Assembly (NCBI GenBank): GCA_951230915.1
Contig: OX579642.1
Coordinates: 2,852,001-2,916,000 of the forward strand
Direction of reading: 5' to 3'
Length of the DNA stretch: 64,000 bases
Origin: Antitrichia curtipendula
Lineage: Eukaryota > Streptophyta > Bryopsida > Hypnales > Leucodontaceae
In this document: positions 34,274 to 46,544 of the stretch, piece after piece
How the letters are laid out: each line of letters begins with the position of its first letter
How positions within the stretch are numbered: position 1 is the stretch's first letter
Translations under genes and position numbers: made by a program
The notes under the pieces: model-generated
What the model was told of the DNA's origin: nothing
Seen by the model: the letters and a program-made list of their open reading frames with translations, nothing else
The model's database searches: none

Positions 34274-35198
34274 TTAACCCCTAAAGTCTCAAGGCCATTT
34301 TTCCATCAAAAATCAACTCAAAACTGCCATTTCTAGAGCAAAGAGCAAAAAAAACAATTTAATGTTTTTTTTTTGCATATTTAATTGGAGGATCTTGTAC
34401 TAGACTAGTGTAAGAATGTGTGGAAGAAATTTCAAATTTTTTGACCGTGTAGATTGCAAGATATTTGCATTTAAAGTGAAGGAATCTAGTTTTTTTGCAC
34501 CTTGCTCAACTACATTTTCTGACTTTGAACCTTTTTAACTTAAAATATTTTGCTCTAATGATTTTGAATTTCTAATTTTATATGATGAAGAATTGAGTTG
34601 AGAATCTAGAAAAAAAATTTAAGAAGACACACTTAGTTTTCACTCATTAAAAAATTGTTAAGTAGAAGTAGGTTCAAGATTGAAGGAAAAATTAAATCAT
34701 TAATAGCTCTAAGGTAGAATTGAAAAATACTAATCTCAACGGTGAGATTGTTCTAGAAAGAAATCTTGACCTTGTGAAACTTTTATTTTTTTGAAATTAT
34801 TAAAATTGAGTTCAGAAATGAATCCTACAAGTTATTTTTTCAAAAAGATGCTCTAATTGCCCAAAAAATAAGATTGACCATAACTTTTGCATAACAAATC
34901 CAAATGGAATGAATTATAGCTTTCCATGTAAATAAAAATAAAATCTATATGAAAAAAAATTTAATTTAAATTTTTTTTGAGGATTTTTTTCTGCCCGCTG
35001 AACTAAACTTTGGGGTTTTTGTGCCATAACTTTTGCTCTTGGGCACCGATTGAAATTAGTGTGTTACATTTTTGGAAAACTAATGTGATTTTCTATCTTC
35101 AAAAAAAATTCAGAAAACCACAAAAGAGATTGAGACCGTAGGAGCCTGCCCAAAATCCATTTTGTCCCTTGAGGGGACAACAGGACTTTAGGGATTAA
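34274..35198 (+). mobile_element. TTAA element, family T1 (925 bp)
   Basis: The left end is TTAACCCCTAAAGTCTCAAGG and the right end is GGACTTTAGGGATTAA. The subterminal palindrome has the variant form GTCCCTTGAGGGGAC. The full T1 order of internal blocks is kept. It is non-coding. The right TTAA may double as the left end of a T3-like element. Confidence 0.88.
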
Positions 35199-35419
35199 GC
35201 GTTGCAACGTCCATATTCTGGACAATGAATGGAGGGCTTGCAAGTACTATGATTTCATACAACCAACTTCTCATTCTTCCAATGTAATACTTGAATGTTG
35301 AAAAGATAGTTCTCTTCAATGACAAATTTCATGAAAATGTATGAAATGATGTTTTTGGACAAAGATATAAACAAAAATGTGCCAAATTTTGAAAAAATAT
35401 TGAGGCATTTAAGGGTTAA
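35195..35419 (+). mobile_element. Possible TTAA element, T3-like (225 bp)
   Basis: The length is close to that of T3 copy B, the right end GCATTTAAGGGTTAA resembles its right terminus, and it again abuts a T1 element through a shared TTAA. The left end (TTAAGCGTTGCAACG) and the body match T3 only weakly, so the assignment is tentative. Confidence 0.4.
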
Positions 35420-38088
35420 CATCATTCCCAACACCAAATGAGAATAAACCTCAATATCTTCATTAGTATCCTCTAATCAATAGAAAAGTAGTTGTTGTAG
35501 GCTGTCTTCTGAGTGGATAGTGAGGGACGCCTTCACCATCCCCTCAAAAGACCCCACCTGATTTATTTTTTAATTAAAATCCCCCCCCCCCTCTAATGCA
35601 TTTTTAATGAGGTTAAATTTTAAAAAATCAATTAAGTTTTTTTTCCTCACTCCCCCACCCCTCCCAGCCATTTTGTAATTTTGAGGTGGGGTGGGAGTGG
35701 CAATGGATATGGGATATACCCATTGCGTATCCATTGCATATCTGTATTTGTACCAGGGATATATCCGTATCCGTATTGTGTATATATACATATCGAATCC
35801 ATATATGTATCGTACATGTATTCGTACACGTACCACATATCCATATATAAATCCGTATATAAATCAACGGCATGAAGAGGGGGAGGATTTTTTTTCCAAA
35901 AAAAATCAAGGGCTGTCATTTTTTTCCATGGAGGGGGGGCAACTAATTCCCAGGAGGGTGTAATCACAGTAGATAGTCATTAGAAATTGCAAGATACATA
36001 AATGAACAACTTTTATGATACATTTTATGATTTTTTTTTCCATTTATTTTAGACAGTATAAACAACAATCTTCATTGGAGTGATGAAGCTATTTACATTC
36101 CTATGATATAACCAAAATACTAATTTCAAAGGTATTCTAGCATTGATATAATAACATCTAAAAGTATGTTTGTTGATTAACTGTGATAAGATGAGACCTA
36201 TCACCAAGGGACTTGGTACAAAATGGTATGATTTTTGGATCAATAGGTGCATTTTTCATCTCTATTGTAATCTTGATCGACCACTTCTTTGTCTTTGCAA
36301 CATTTTGGAGTTAACTTCTAGAATTTTTTAGATGCCAAAATGTTTTTTGAAAAATTTGGGCATCTAAAATGAGGTTATAGATATTTATCGTTTTCCTCAT
36401 TTTTTTGACGTTCAGAAAACAACAAACTTCTAAAGAATCTAATTTTTATAAAGATGCAATAGTTGAAAAAAAAATTATGCATTTATTTTTTGGGCCCCAA
36501 CTTGGCCATGCAAAGCACAACATCCTTTGATTTTGAAAATTTGCATATTTTTTTTTAATATGTCGCTCTACTCAAATATAAAGTCCCTAAATCTTTCTTG
36601 CATTATCTATTGAAATTGACATTATCCAACCCAATTCCATCACTTTCAAACTCCATTCAACACTACAACTACACTACTAATGACAGACTCTAACACTAAA
36701 TGTGAACATGAACACTATGTGTCAATTTGAACATTATTTATCAAGTAAATGAAAATTAAAGTGAGTCTAATAATAAGATAAATAATACTAAATATAACAT
36801 GACACTAAACACTAGTAGAGATGAGGGGATTTGAGCACCAATGAATAGTGAATAGTGTAAGGTTGTAGTAATGAAGGCCCTATATTGGGTTTGCATTGAT
36901 TTTGGGCTATTCAACCTTATACTTTGCAAATTAAGGATAAAACTAGTCTCATTCACAATCTAAATGTCTAGAAAAGCCCACTCTTCCGAAGATGACAAAT
37001 CCAATCTCGTGTATTGCAACCTCCACATATTTCACATGAAAAAATGAATTTACAATGTGCAGTGGCAGCAATATGGCTTCACATAATTTGGTGAAAATAT
37101 CAGGGACAAAGCATCTGGTCATAAGTTAGAGGTGCTTGTAAGTTAACGGTTTTCATAGCAAGAGGGAATGATAAATTCACACACGCTACACATTGTGTCT
37201 GTATAAAACGGGTATTTCTGCCGAGAGTAAATTTAGGTCTGCAGAAATGAATCACAGATGCATTATATTTATTGAAAGAAGCCAAAATACAAAAAAAAAG
37301 GGGTCTAATTTAGTGTGAACAGAGAGCCAGGTAGTGAGGTAGAGATCTTTCTCTTTTTCTGCAAATAGGTTGCAATTATCTGATGCCGTAGTTGGCTTGG
37401 CTTCCAACCTCGTTTAGTAGTAATAACTCGCCCAACATCGATTGTCAGTCAGCAAATGTTCTCCTGTATCTCAACAACACAGCAAACGGAACAGAATCAA
37501 ATTTGTGCAAATCATGATAATGATATTCTTCTACACCAGAACAAGTTCTGCTAATATGGTAATAACGCATTTACAGAAGTGGATGACAACCACTATCGAA
37601 CTGTTCTGAGCTACAGTTCTTATTGTAGAAAAATAAAAATTAAAAAATTAAAAAAAATCTTGGAATAGTCCAAGAGCAAAGGCTTCCATAAGAAAATCAA
37701 ACAAAACAAGGAGCTTATAAGCAGCCACCCACCTTGTAATAACCGCCGTGATCCACGTCGTCCAGCGATCCCCGGTAACGGCAATGTTCAACTCAAGAAA
37801 TTCCGGTATTCGATCTCAGGTCCGTGGATCCAACAATACAACTTCTGTGTCACTAGCTACGCTCTTTCTAAGAAAAATGATAAGTACTGTCAGTTGCACA
37901 TGGCTAGTGCCCAAGTATGCTGCTTTGTGCATTTTACTCGCTGTGAAATTTGCACATTTAAATTGAGCGTCTTCCAACGTTCTAAGAAAACAAATAAATC
38001 ATCACAGCCTGCAATAGATCTGCAAAAAATGCGATGGGAGTGTAAGGGATACCATGTAATGGGGTTCCAAATGTCTGCTCCTCTCTTT
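35420..38088. other. Intergenic DNA and probable 3' UTR of the NYN gene
   Basis: Contains a C-run near 35581, a degenerate short-word repeat of TATCC/GTAT type (about 35702-35868), and words shared with the palindromic element at 23010 (about 36690-36720). From about 37250 the sequence becomes less AT-rich. On the minus strand an AATAAATATAATG word near 37263-37273 could be the poly(A) signal of the NYN gene, which would give a 3' UTR of about 800 bp. No separate gene is seen. Confidence 0.45.
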
Positions 38089-40308
38089 TTACTCGGATTT
38101 AGTATGTTCAGGTGGAGCTTCATCATCCGAAGCTGGCAACCACCAAAAATCACTGCGTGTGAGCACTTTCTTCTCACGGTTTTGATTGACTGAACTATCC
38201 ATAGGCCACACTTCTTCATCCCCCTCCGAAACCATAGATTCCTTGTCTTCATTGACATCCTCGAGATCATCTTCTTCACTATCAGAGTGTGAGTAGCTGA
38301 GGCCAAGATTTCTAGCTCGCACTCTTCGCTGTTCATAGGTTTCCTCAAAATACTCTTGATCCTGAAACCCATCTTGGAAGGACCACTGCCCATGGACTTC
38401 GTTGGCTCTAGCCAAAGCCGTTCCGGAGGCCACTTGTTGCCATGAGAATTGGTCATCTGCAAATCTGGTCAGACTCGAAGTGTCACCCACAACAACTGTA
38501 TGAAGATCTTTCGACTGCGCCAATTTCAGGATGTTGGAGAAGTCAGAGTCATCTGACACGAGACACAGGCAATCGATCCCTTGTCTGATGGATCTGTGCA
38601 TGTGGAGCTTGAGGGCCTCGTCGGCCGCTTGGGACTTGTCACTCACCATTCTGACATACACTCCGGCCCTTCGTAACTCACTTGCAAGTCCGTATCCTAC
38701 TCTGGGCACTATCACCTCTCGTGCTGCATTCTTGTATCTGATACAGAGCAAGAACATCAGCACACAGTCAGTCGAGACCATATTGAAAAATCTCACCTCA
38801 AACAGCCACAGAAAAAAAAAGATAATTTGCATGTTTTTTTTAGCACCGTTGAGTCCTTAGTATGGAGACTCTCTTTTGTTCGATTTTATATTTGACTTAT
38901 TGACCAACACATGCGATGTTCTTCATTGATTGTAGTGATATAAACTTCAGCCCCGACTGCTTTTTATTTTTCACAATAAGGTCAATCGGATAGTTCATTG
39001 TAAAAACCACGAAATCTCTGTTCTGAGACCAAACTGAAAAATCTCATCTCAAGCAGTCATAGAGCAGAGGTGAATTTTCTTCAGGCTTATAAAGATTAGG
39101 GAAGAGACAACATGCATTCGGCCCTGATTCTAATACCACGAGGAAAGAAAAGCCAGCTCAACATACCTTACTTCCTTTTCAGACAAACTGGCTCGAAACT
39201 TATCACGCTTGCCTCCTTTCAACGAATTCAGCCGATTCATTCGCTTGTTCCGCTCCCTCTCGTGCAAGTCCCGGAAATGTTTCTTCAATTTCTCGTTGGT
39301 TTTGCACTTCCGCCCACAGTAGCCGCAAACGTAAGGCTCGGACGGCTGCACATCATCATCAATAGTTAGCCACTCAGACAAATATACCAGTAATCCGATT
39401 CATTTGATCATCTTCTCCGCTAAAGAATACACTCTACCGGAAAAGCATTCACCCAATCACCCAACTGCTTGCACAGCCCAATACAGACTCGTACAAATGA
39501 CGACGCAATGAGAAGCACATGACGATTCATGAAAATCCGCTGCATGGCCAAACAGAACGCCACAAGACCCTAAACCCTAAACTTTAAAACTCTTAACACC
39601 TTTGCAGAGACCTTTGGATTAGATCCACTTTGTTGACACCTCTCCAGACACCCGAGTGCAAACATACCTTAAATAAACTTTCCTGTGTTCCCCTGTTGTA
39701 AAAGTTTGCCCTCATGTTTTGCTACTCTGGTGACAGAAATTATGCAAAGGTAACCATCACTTGAAGTACATTGGCCCTAAACCCTAAACCCTAATCCTAA
39801 AACCTCTGCAATTCTCCACATGACCTACCATCACAACGAATCCTCAAGAGAAATTCTGAAACACCAAAGCGCAACATAAACTAACCTAAATGTACAAGAA
39901 GGAGATTCTCGATCTAACCTTGACGATTCCAGCTCGTTCCAACCGATCCAGTTGCTTCCTCTCCCTGCGTTGCTCCTTCACCCAACGCGGCAGATACGTG
40001 AACGCATACCGATTGGCGTAAGCGGCCACGTCCACCACTTCCCCGAACCCAGCCGCCGTCTCTACGAGGCGCACCGCTGCATCGTATGGAGGCACATTCT
40101 TGGGCGGCTTGTTGTCCAAATCCCAAAACACGGCTACTCTTCGTGACCCGTCCTGCTTCGCCTCCTCGTCCTCGGGATGTGACAAAGCTAATGATGTCAG
40201 TAGTTCAGTACATAAGCTCCGAATTACGTAGGGAGGTGATGTCAAGGGAATTGGAAGTGTGAGCTTCGAAAGGAGGGTTTGGGCAAGGAACCGCCCGTGG
40301 CGCGCCAT
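38089..40308 (-). CDS. NYN-domain protein with C2H2 zinc finger, putative organellar nuclease-like protein
   Basis: Three exons, 40308-39919, 39345-39167 and 38737-38089, joined by GT-AG introns (39918-39346 and 39166-38738), give a 405-residue protein with consistent phases. Residues 1-33 hold basic residues, Ser/Thr and no acidic residue, so a mitochondrial or plastid transit peptide is likely. The NYN N-part runs from about 57 (RRVAVFWDLDNKPP, Asp63 and Asp65). A finger of pattern C-x2-C-x12-H-x4-H spans 137-158. The NYN-like C-part (YGLASELRRAG...LVSDDSDF, residues 205-256) follows, then an acidic tail. This arrangement matches plant proteins annotated as putative endonuclease or glycosyl hydrolase with C2H2 finger. 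NYN domains belong to the PIN nuclease superfamily, so RNA cleavage is plausible but not shown. The exon 1-2 acceptor at 39346 could instead lie about 30 bp upstream, also in phase. The gene lies about 1 kb downstream of the lipase gene, on the same strand. Confidence 0.92.
39567..39800. repeat. Interstitial telomere-type repeats in NYN intron 1
   Basis: CCCTAAACCCTAAAC lies near 39567 and CCCTAAACCCTAAACCCTAA near 39776. These are short runs of the plant telomere unit (TTTAGGG on the other strand) inside the first intron. They may act as telo-box motifs or be relics of telomere-type DNA. Confidence 0.8.
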
Positions 40309-40379
40309 TCTAACGATGCATCGGATTGATAAACTTTGAAATTCTTTAATCTAGTTAACAACAGTTGTTTCAGAGATTC

Positions 40380-40810
40380 GCTAACGAAAGAAAGGGAGGG
40401 AACGTCACTTGTAAATGAACAGCTCCGGGTATTCTCAAACCCTAATACTTCGCAGTTTGGTTTTTTATCAACCATTTGACGTTCTGGTGCAACTACGAAG
40501 CATTGAATTGCCCATCTTGCTGAACAGCAACTACTGATTACAAAAGAAAGGATGGAACTTCACTTGTAACAGAGACCTCCAAGTGTTCTCAAACCCGAAT
40601 ACTGTGCAGTTTGAGTATTTATCAACCTTTCGTCGTTCTGGTGCAACTACGAAACACTGAATTGCCCACCTTGGAAATTCTGCCGATCAACTGAACAGCT
40701 CGAGTCCGAGCTCTGAATACAAAAGAAAGGGACGGGACTGCACTTGTAAATGACAGATCCCGGTATTCTCAAACCCTAATATTTGACAGTCTAAATTTTT
40801 TGTCCCTCTG
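40380..40810 (-). promoter_or_regulatory. Three tandem 5' repeats with telo-box motifs upstream of the NYN gene
   Basis: Three imperfect units each contain AAAGAAAGG, CACTTGTAA, TTCTCAAACCC-AATA and (in two) GGTGCAACTACGAA with GAATTGCCCA. AAACCCTAA, the plant telo-box, is intact at 40437-40445 and 40771-40779 and altered (AAACCCGAA) at 40591-40599. The periods are therefore about 154 and 180 bp. The array starts about 75 bp upstream of the NYN start codon, so it probably covers the promoter or 5' UTR. Confidence 0.7.
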
Positions 40811-41311
40811 ATGCAATCACAAAGCATTGAAGAAACTCACTATAGCTCAAAATCAAGATACACTGCGATGTGCTACAAGTACGAAAATATGAAGGACAAG
40901 GCCATAGACTACAAGTATGAAATTTGTAACTGCAGATAATGTCTACTTGCAGCAAACCGTACCAACCACGTTCCTAATCTGCACGATAACACATTGCAAA
41001 AAACAGAACGGGAAAATTCTGGTACAATCGATGCCTTTGGCAACTCGGAATGTTACACGTTGAGAAGTCTGAAGGAACCGCCTCACATCAATGACTTCAA
41101 AGTCCGACTTGGGTTCTCTTTCAGAATTCAGTGTCAAGCACTCAGCCCTGCAACAACCTATATAATTTTTTTTTTTTTTCGAAAACAATCATCAGCTCCT
41201 GTACAGTTGTGACAACGAGCTTGTACTATTGTACTTGATCAACCTGCTAAATTCGACACTATTGTACTTGATCTTAGACTACATCCTAGACAACATTAAA
41301 ACTACAGGGCG

Positions 41312-44300
41312 TCACGTCTTTGCACTGCCACTCGCATCAAAGCCTTGCTTGACGACATCGGTGCTATGGAAACCACCTCTGGAAACTCGCCGTGACATAA
41401 TTAACACCACTTCTTTAGACGGAAACGCAAAAAAACTGGAATCATCAAAGGATTCAAGCATAACGGGTTCGGGTTCCTGCATACTCTCTTCATGCGATGG
41501 TGTCGACACTGAGCCAGCAGTAACAGTACTAAGTCCAAGATCGACATCCGAATTATTCTTGTTATGGAGGATCAGACTGTCAAGCTGTGTCTGCAAGTTT
41601 GATAGTGAAGACTCCGGCTCCACATGATCTCTGGGTCTCTTTGTTCGGGAATCAGTTGGCTCCCCAAGAGCTTCATCTGAGTCCACCACTATCCTTGGTT
41701 TTTTGAAGGATTTTCTCGTCAGAGGTGAGTCCGATTTGCTCAAGCTTCGTATCTTGTTAGTAGATGGAAGTTTCCCCGAGTTCCGACGTGGAGGGGTGAC
41801 GAGCAGAAGACGCGACATGACATAATCCTGAAGCTCCTCTTTATGGGAGAATGTGAAGTCCAAATGCGCATAATCAAACTCATCATAAGATGCTTTGCAT
41901 CCCGCTTCTTTCAGCTTTTGGTAGTGCCGCTTCACCATGGAGCGAGGCACCACCATGTCTTTCCTGCCAGCCACCAAATCCACTGGAATGTCAATCACCT
42001 CATAGTGAGCACCGATGTCCAGGGGCTCCCGCGTACCGTAAGCTGCAATGTTGGCTTGTGCGCTTCCAAAGTCGAACATGGTGAACCGGTTCTTGCGCAT
42101 CATCTGCGCCAAGTGTGCAGCCACGATGAAGGATAATCCCGGCATGTCGTTCATGTTGTAGTGTGACATGCCAATGACCCCCACCCAGTTGGAGGCGTCC
42201 CCTCCAACTACCGAGCTCACAAGAGTTTGCACCAAGCCGCCCACTGCAGGGTAGTTCTGAAAGTCTCGAGCGAGCTTGTTGAATAAACCCCTGAAGAACC
42301 GAGTGGGGATATACAACCCTGGAAAGATGGGTTGCACTACGGGAGCTATAATAGGGAAAACGTATTTCATGATCCAGCAAAACAGGGGTGCTTTCTCGTG
42401 AAAGCCTGCTGGTGAAAGGAGGACCAGGCGTGAAAGGTAGTGAGGCTTTTCCTCTAGTCTGCGCGTTACCACGTACATTAGGATTGAAGCTCCTCCCAAG
42501 CTGTGTGCTACTCCACACACTGAGTATGGCAGTCGCGAATTCAAGGAGTTGGAAAGGCTCTCGTCCGAGACGATGTCCTTCAGATCCGCCATTTTGATTT
42601 CGTGGATTCTTGTCAACATTGCTGGAATGTCTTGCGTGCAGTGCTCGTTCACGGAGTAGTGCCAATAACTGTTGCAGAAAACAAATCAGACACATAAGGT
42701 AGTGGATAATAAATCTATTGTGGACGTAATTCTGACGCTTATTCTGACCCTCTTGCCCACAAGAATTCATCTATTTATACGCTTCGTTAGACTTGGTAGC
42801 ACGTGGTGTAATTATGACCCAGCTAATTGTCTACGGCCACTGGTCTTTGCACGGAAATGGGGATGTCTATTTATCCCTTCACTATTGACCTACAACCTCC
42901 CACTTTGAATGATTGCGTAAGAAATGATCATACAATGAGTGAGAAAATTTTGATCTCAAGGGAGTTAGGTTCTCTTATCCAAAGTGATCTCTCAAAAGTG
43001 CTATAGTGATCTCCCAATGAAAGCACACGCCTACATATTTTAATATCCTCTACCTTATCTGCTTCCTGGACTAAGAAATAGGAAGAGGATTGTAAGCCAC
43101 AGAGAGAGAGCCAGAGGGCATGAGAGGAAGACAATTTCCCTAAAAGAGTACACTCGAAACAGGCGAGGGTTATTACCTTCGAGAGGAGATATTTGGATTC
43201 ACATGCTCTCTAGATGCCAAACCTCGAAAATTCCCTAAAAAGACATCATAGCCTGCACAGACGAGCAAATGAGTATAAATCCAATTGAATGGTAAGGAAA
43301 GTAAGGAAAGGATAATTGCCAGGTCCAGATCACCCTTTTCTTTCCTAGATTTTAGCAACGTCTAACTTGCTACGTTTCACATACGTCTCACTGGAAATTT
43401 CGCTGCAAATACAGTGAATACTTTAGCTGAAACTAGTGAAACTAGTACAGAACCCCCAACTGTTGAGAAACCTAGATTTATTGACAGAATTTACGTTAGA
43501 CTCCGCCTTCAATGGCGTTACAAATTAGCAGGATTTAACGTGCCTTCATTTTCAGACGAGGGAGTTTTCTATTAGAATTGAAACGGTGCTGTACACTAAC
43601 TTCATAAGACAGCATCAGAACAAGCCAAAGTACGGAACAAAGACAAGATTGTAATAATGAGGACTCAAAGGACGTACCTTGATCATATGCAGCAAAGGCC
43701 TGCGAGCCAACGACCCCATTCGACACCCACCTAATGCAAATGCCGCGAAAGAGGTCGTTAAAGAAAGTCGTGAAATCTAAAACTAATAGATACAATTTGA
43801 ATCTCAAAGCACATCCTCAAAATCGTATCCAAATCACGCGGTTACTCACCCTAGAGATGAATCCAGCATACCATGTTGCAAATATAGGACTTTCTGAGAA
43901 CTGGGCCTGCACAACAATACAAAATCTATTGCCGTCAAATTCAAGCAAAAATCACAAGATTTTATGCCATCTGTACCCATGTAATCTATTGGGTACCATA
44001 CGTAAGTGTTACAATAAGATTCCACCAGATTTTCATTCATAGTCTAATCCTTTAAAAAAAATTAACTTCAGATAGCAAGACAATCTAAACCCTGATGGGT
44101 GCAAACAACATTTTGTATTTGCTTTACCTTGTTTTGTTCAATGTCGACTTCAATGAGTATGAAGAGGTGACGCTTTAATGGCTCCTATGTGGCATGCTAA
44201 ATCTATTTGACATAACAAGGCTACCTCTATGTGGTGGATTGGATACTTATTAGCTCAAATGTGTCATAAGGTGTTCTAAATGTAATGGATAGTTTAAGCT

Positions 44301-46544
44301 TGTTGTATCTCACCACCTCTAGGTGTGAATGATGGTGGTTCAAATTTTAAGCCTTTGCAATCCAAAATTGATGATAACTCCTGTGACATACCTTGGGATT
44401 CTTTCGAGGAGGAGGATATAACCGTCTTCAGTAGTCACCCGCAATGCTTCGTATGGGTACCTGTGACGTCCAGAGATCTCAGTAATCACAGCGTGGACCT
44501 CTTGAGTCTGGGCCTTGAAAATTGGTACGAAGCTATAATCCAAAGCGAACATCCTAAAGAGAAGGATGCTACTCACCCCAAAGCAGTAATTACATCCTCA
44601 CAAGTCCGCCCGTCCGTGTTCAAAGTTTGCTGGCGTCTGGCTTGCTTTTGAATGGCTGGATTCGAATCACCCAGTGTAGATGTGTCCACAAGGTTGTCAG
44701 GTTCACGATTAGAATTACTGAAGAAAAGCCAGCTGATGAACAGCTTCAGGGTATTAAAGGGTGACAGGACGTAGTGTATGAGGGTTTGCACGGTCTCAAA
44801 AACCCGTTCAATTAAAAGCTCCACCCAAAATTGCATATCCTGGATAAAAACCAACGATTTGTGGTTCACGGGTTAGAAGATCCATGAAAAAGAAAGGAAA
44901 AGAATCTGCTAACCACAAGACGGTTTAGGGACCTGTGCATTAGAATTAGTGTATATACAGGCACACAACCATCAACTTCCAGTGTCGGTTCATTTTACTG
45001 GTATACTCAAAACATTTGTATTGTCTGAATTGTGGTAGAAAAAAAAAGCACCAGTAAATCCTAACCTACAAGTTTGGGAAAATGCATCAAACCTCGATCA
45101 CACCCTTTCTTTGATCTACGTGTTGCTTTGGCATCATGTAGTCTTTCACCCCACGATACATGCGTTGCAAGCTTCCGCTGCTGGAGCTTCGTACCAATTC
45201 TCTGACACCTCTGGGTGTGGGAGCAGCGGTTGCTTCAGAGCCCCTAGCAGACAACATACATTCAGAGAAAGTTTAGAAAATAGCAAAAGATAAATAATTG
45301 AGTCAGAATGGTAAGCTGGAGGATGTTGCCTCCCATTTTGAAGTTGCATAAGGAAATCATACATTGTGATACAAATTTCATCTCAACAGATTTGACCCTC
45401 CCAAAGATCTCCACAGCTCAAAATTGATCTCCCCAAACTCACACTCGTACAGATGTTAAAATGCCTAAAGAGACACAATCAATATCCTTTACCTTATTCC
45501 GAGCTTCTTCGTGCTGGAACTCAGAAATGAAGGAAAATAATATGTATGGTGAATTGAATTTGTAGTTCTAATGAGAGTAGAGAAAGGCGAATACCAGATG
45601 CGGAAAGGCCAAAATAAACTTCGAAGCAGTCTCTTCCAGAGACTACTGTGCCGACGGTGTCTACCAAAGCTGCTGGCTCTGGATACAAAAGAGGTTGTTG
45701 AAGAAGGAGATGAAGGAGCTAAACTGTCCTCATACTCCGATTCTGATCCCGTTTCGTAGTATAAATCATCGTCAGATTCGTAGTCATGTATAAAAGAATT
45801 AAACGACGAAACTCCACTGCAATAGCACCAAACATGCATTAGTGATTTACCCCAACCACCACCCACCAAGAATTTCTCAAATTTGAGCAACAATTTCTAT
45901 CTAAAACTCCTCCAGATGATTTGAAATACCAGCTTCATAACTCTTCTTCTCTTCCTCTACATTGTAAGCCCTTCTCTGAACTAGAAAGTACATGCATGGA
46001 CATTCTTGATTCAGTAAAAACAACTTGGAATCTTATGTCATCTTCAGAAACATTGAAGTAATCACAATGAAGGGAACGTGTACTCACTCCTCCATCCAGC
46101 TCAATAGGCGAGGGGCTCGGAGCTTTGGACGAAGTTCCCATCCTTGCATTCCCTCCAAACCGGACTGAAAGGGTAGCATAGCAAGCACTAATGCCGAAAA
46201 ACCATTGATCAGCCTCACCGTCTGATTGAAAGACTCGTGGCTGAACGTTTTTATAGACCTGCACTTCGAAACTATCACATTAAAATCACATCACGAGGTT
46301 ACTAAGTCTCAGGTAATCTATAAGGGAGAGCTTCCCCTTCAGAGTCTGCTCTATGAAGAGGAAGTAGCAGGGGTGTACATTTCAGGGGATGATGAGCCCT
46401 GAGAAGCACTCGTCCCCTCTTATAGCAAAGGAAGAAGGAAAATCTTTCGATTGCTCTAAAACCCTACTGCCATGAAAAAAAAGCTCGGTCGAGCTCTTAC
46501 TCTTTTGCCACCCCGAGAACATCGTCAACCAAGCCTTGTATCAT
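41312..46544 (-). CDS. Plant alpha/beta-hydrolase lipase family protein, long form (854 aa)
   Basis: Ten exons: 46544-46501, 46258-46088, 45816-45493, 45243-45093, 44839-44577, 44460-44392, 43906-43850, 43730-43678, 43252-43177 and 42668-41312. All introns are GT-AG and all phases close to one 854-codon frame. The N-terminus (MIQGLVDDVLGVAKE, then VRLINGFSALVLAMLP) and the later order match the Arabidopsis At1g73920/At1g18460 type of triacylglycerol lipase-like protein, which is about 700 residues. The lipase N-terminal motif is YPYEALRVTTEDGYILLLERIP. The nucleophile is Ser459 in AHSLGG, the likely acid is Asp640 in VAGRKD, and the His is His671 in YAHLDF. LWKRLLRSLFWPFRIW suggests a membrane-associated segment. 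The last 160 residues are an extra Ser/Lys-rich tail with KSFKKPR and TKRPRDH. The exon 3 donor could instead be at 45594, also in phase, removing 34 residues. Lipid-ester hydrolysis is expected; the substrate is unknown. The start has A at -3. Confidence 0.95.

Noticed and set aside
37890..38462. 190-codon minus-strand frame overlapping the NYN last exon
   Set aside because: Shadow frame of the NYN coding exon, which has the conserved SDDSDF block in the other frame.
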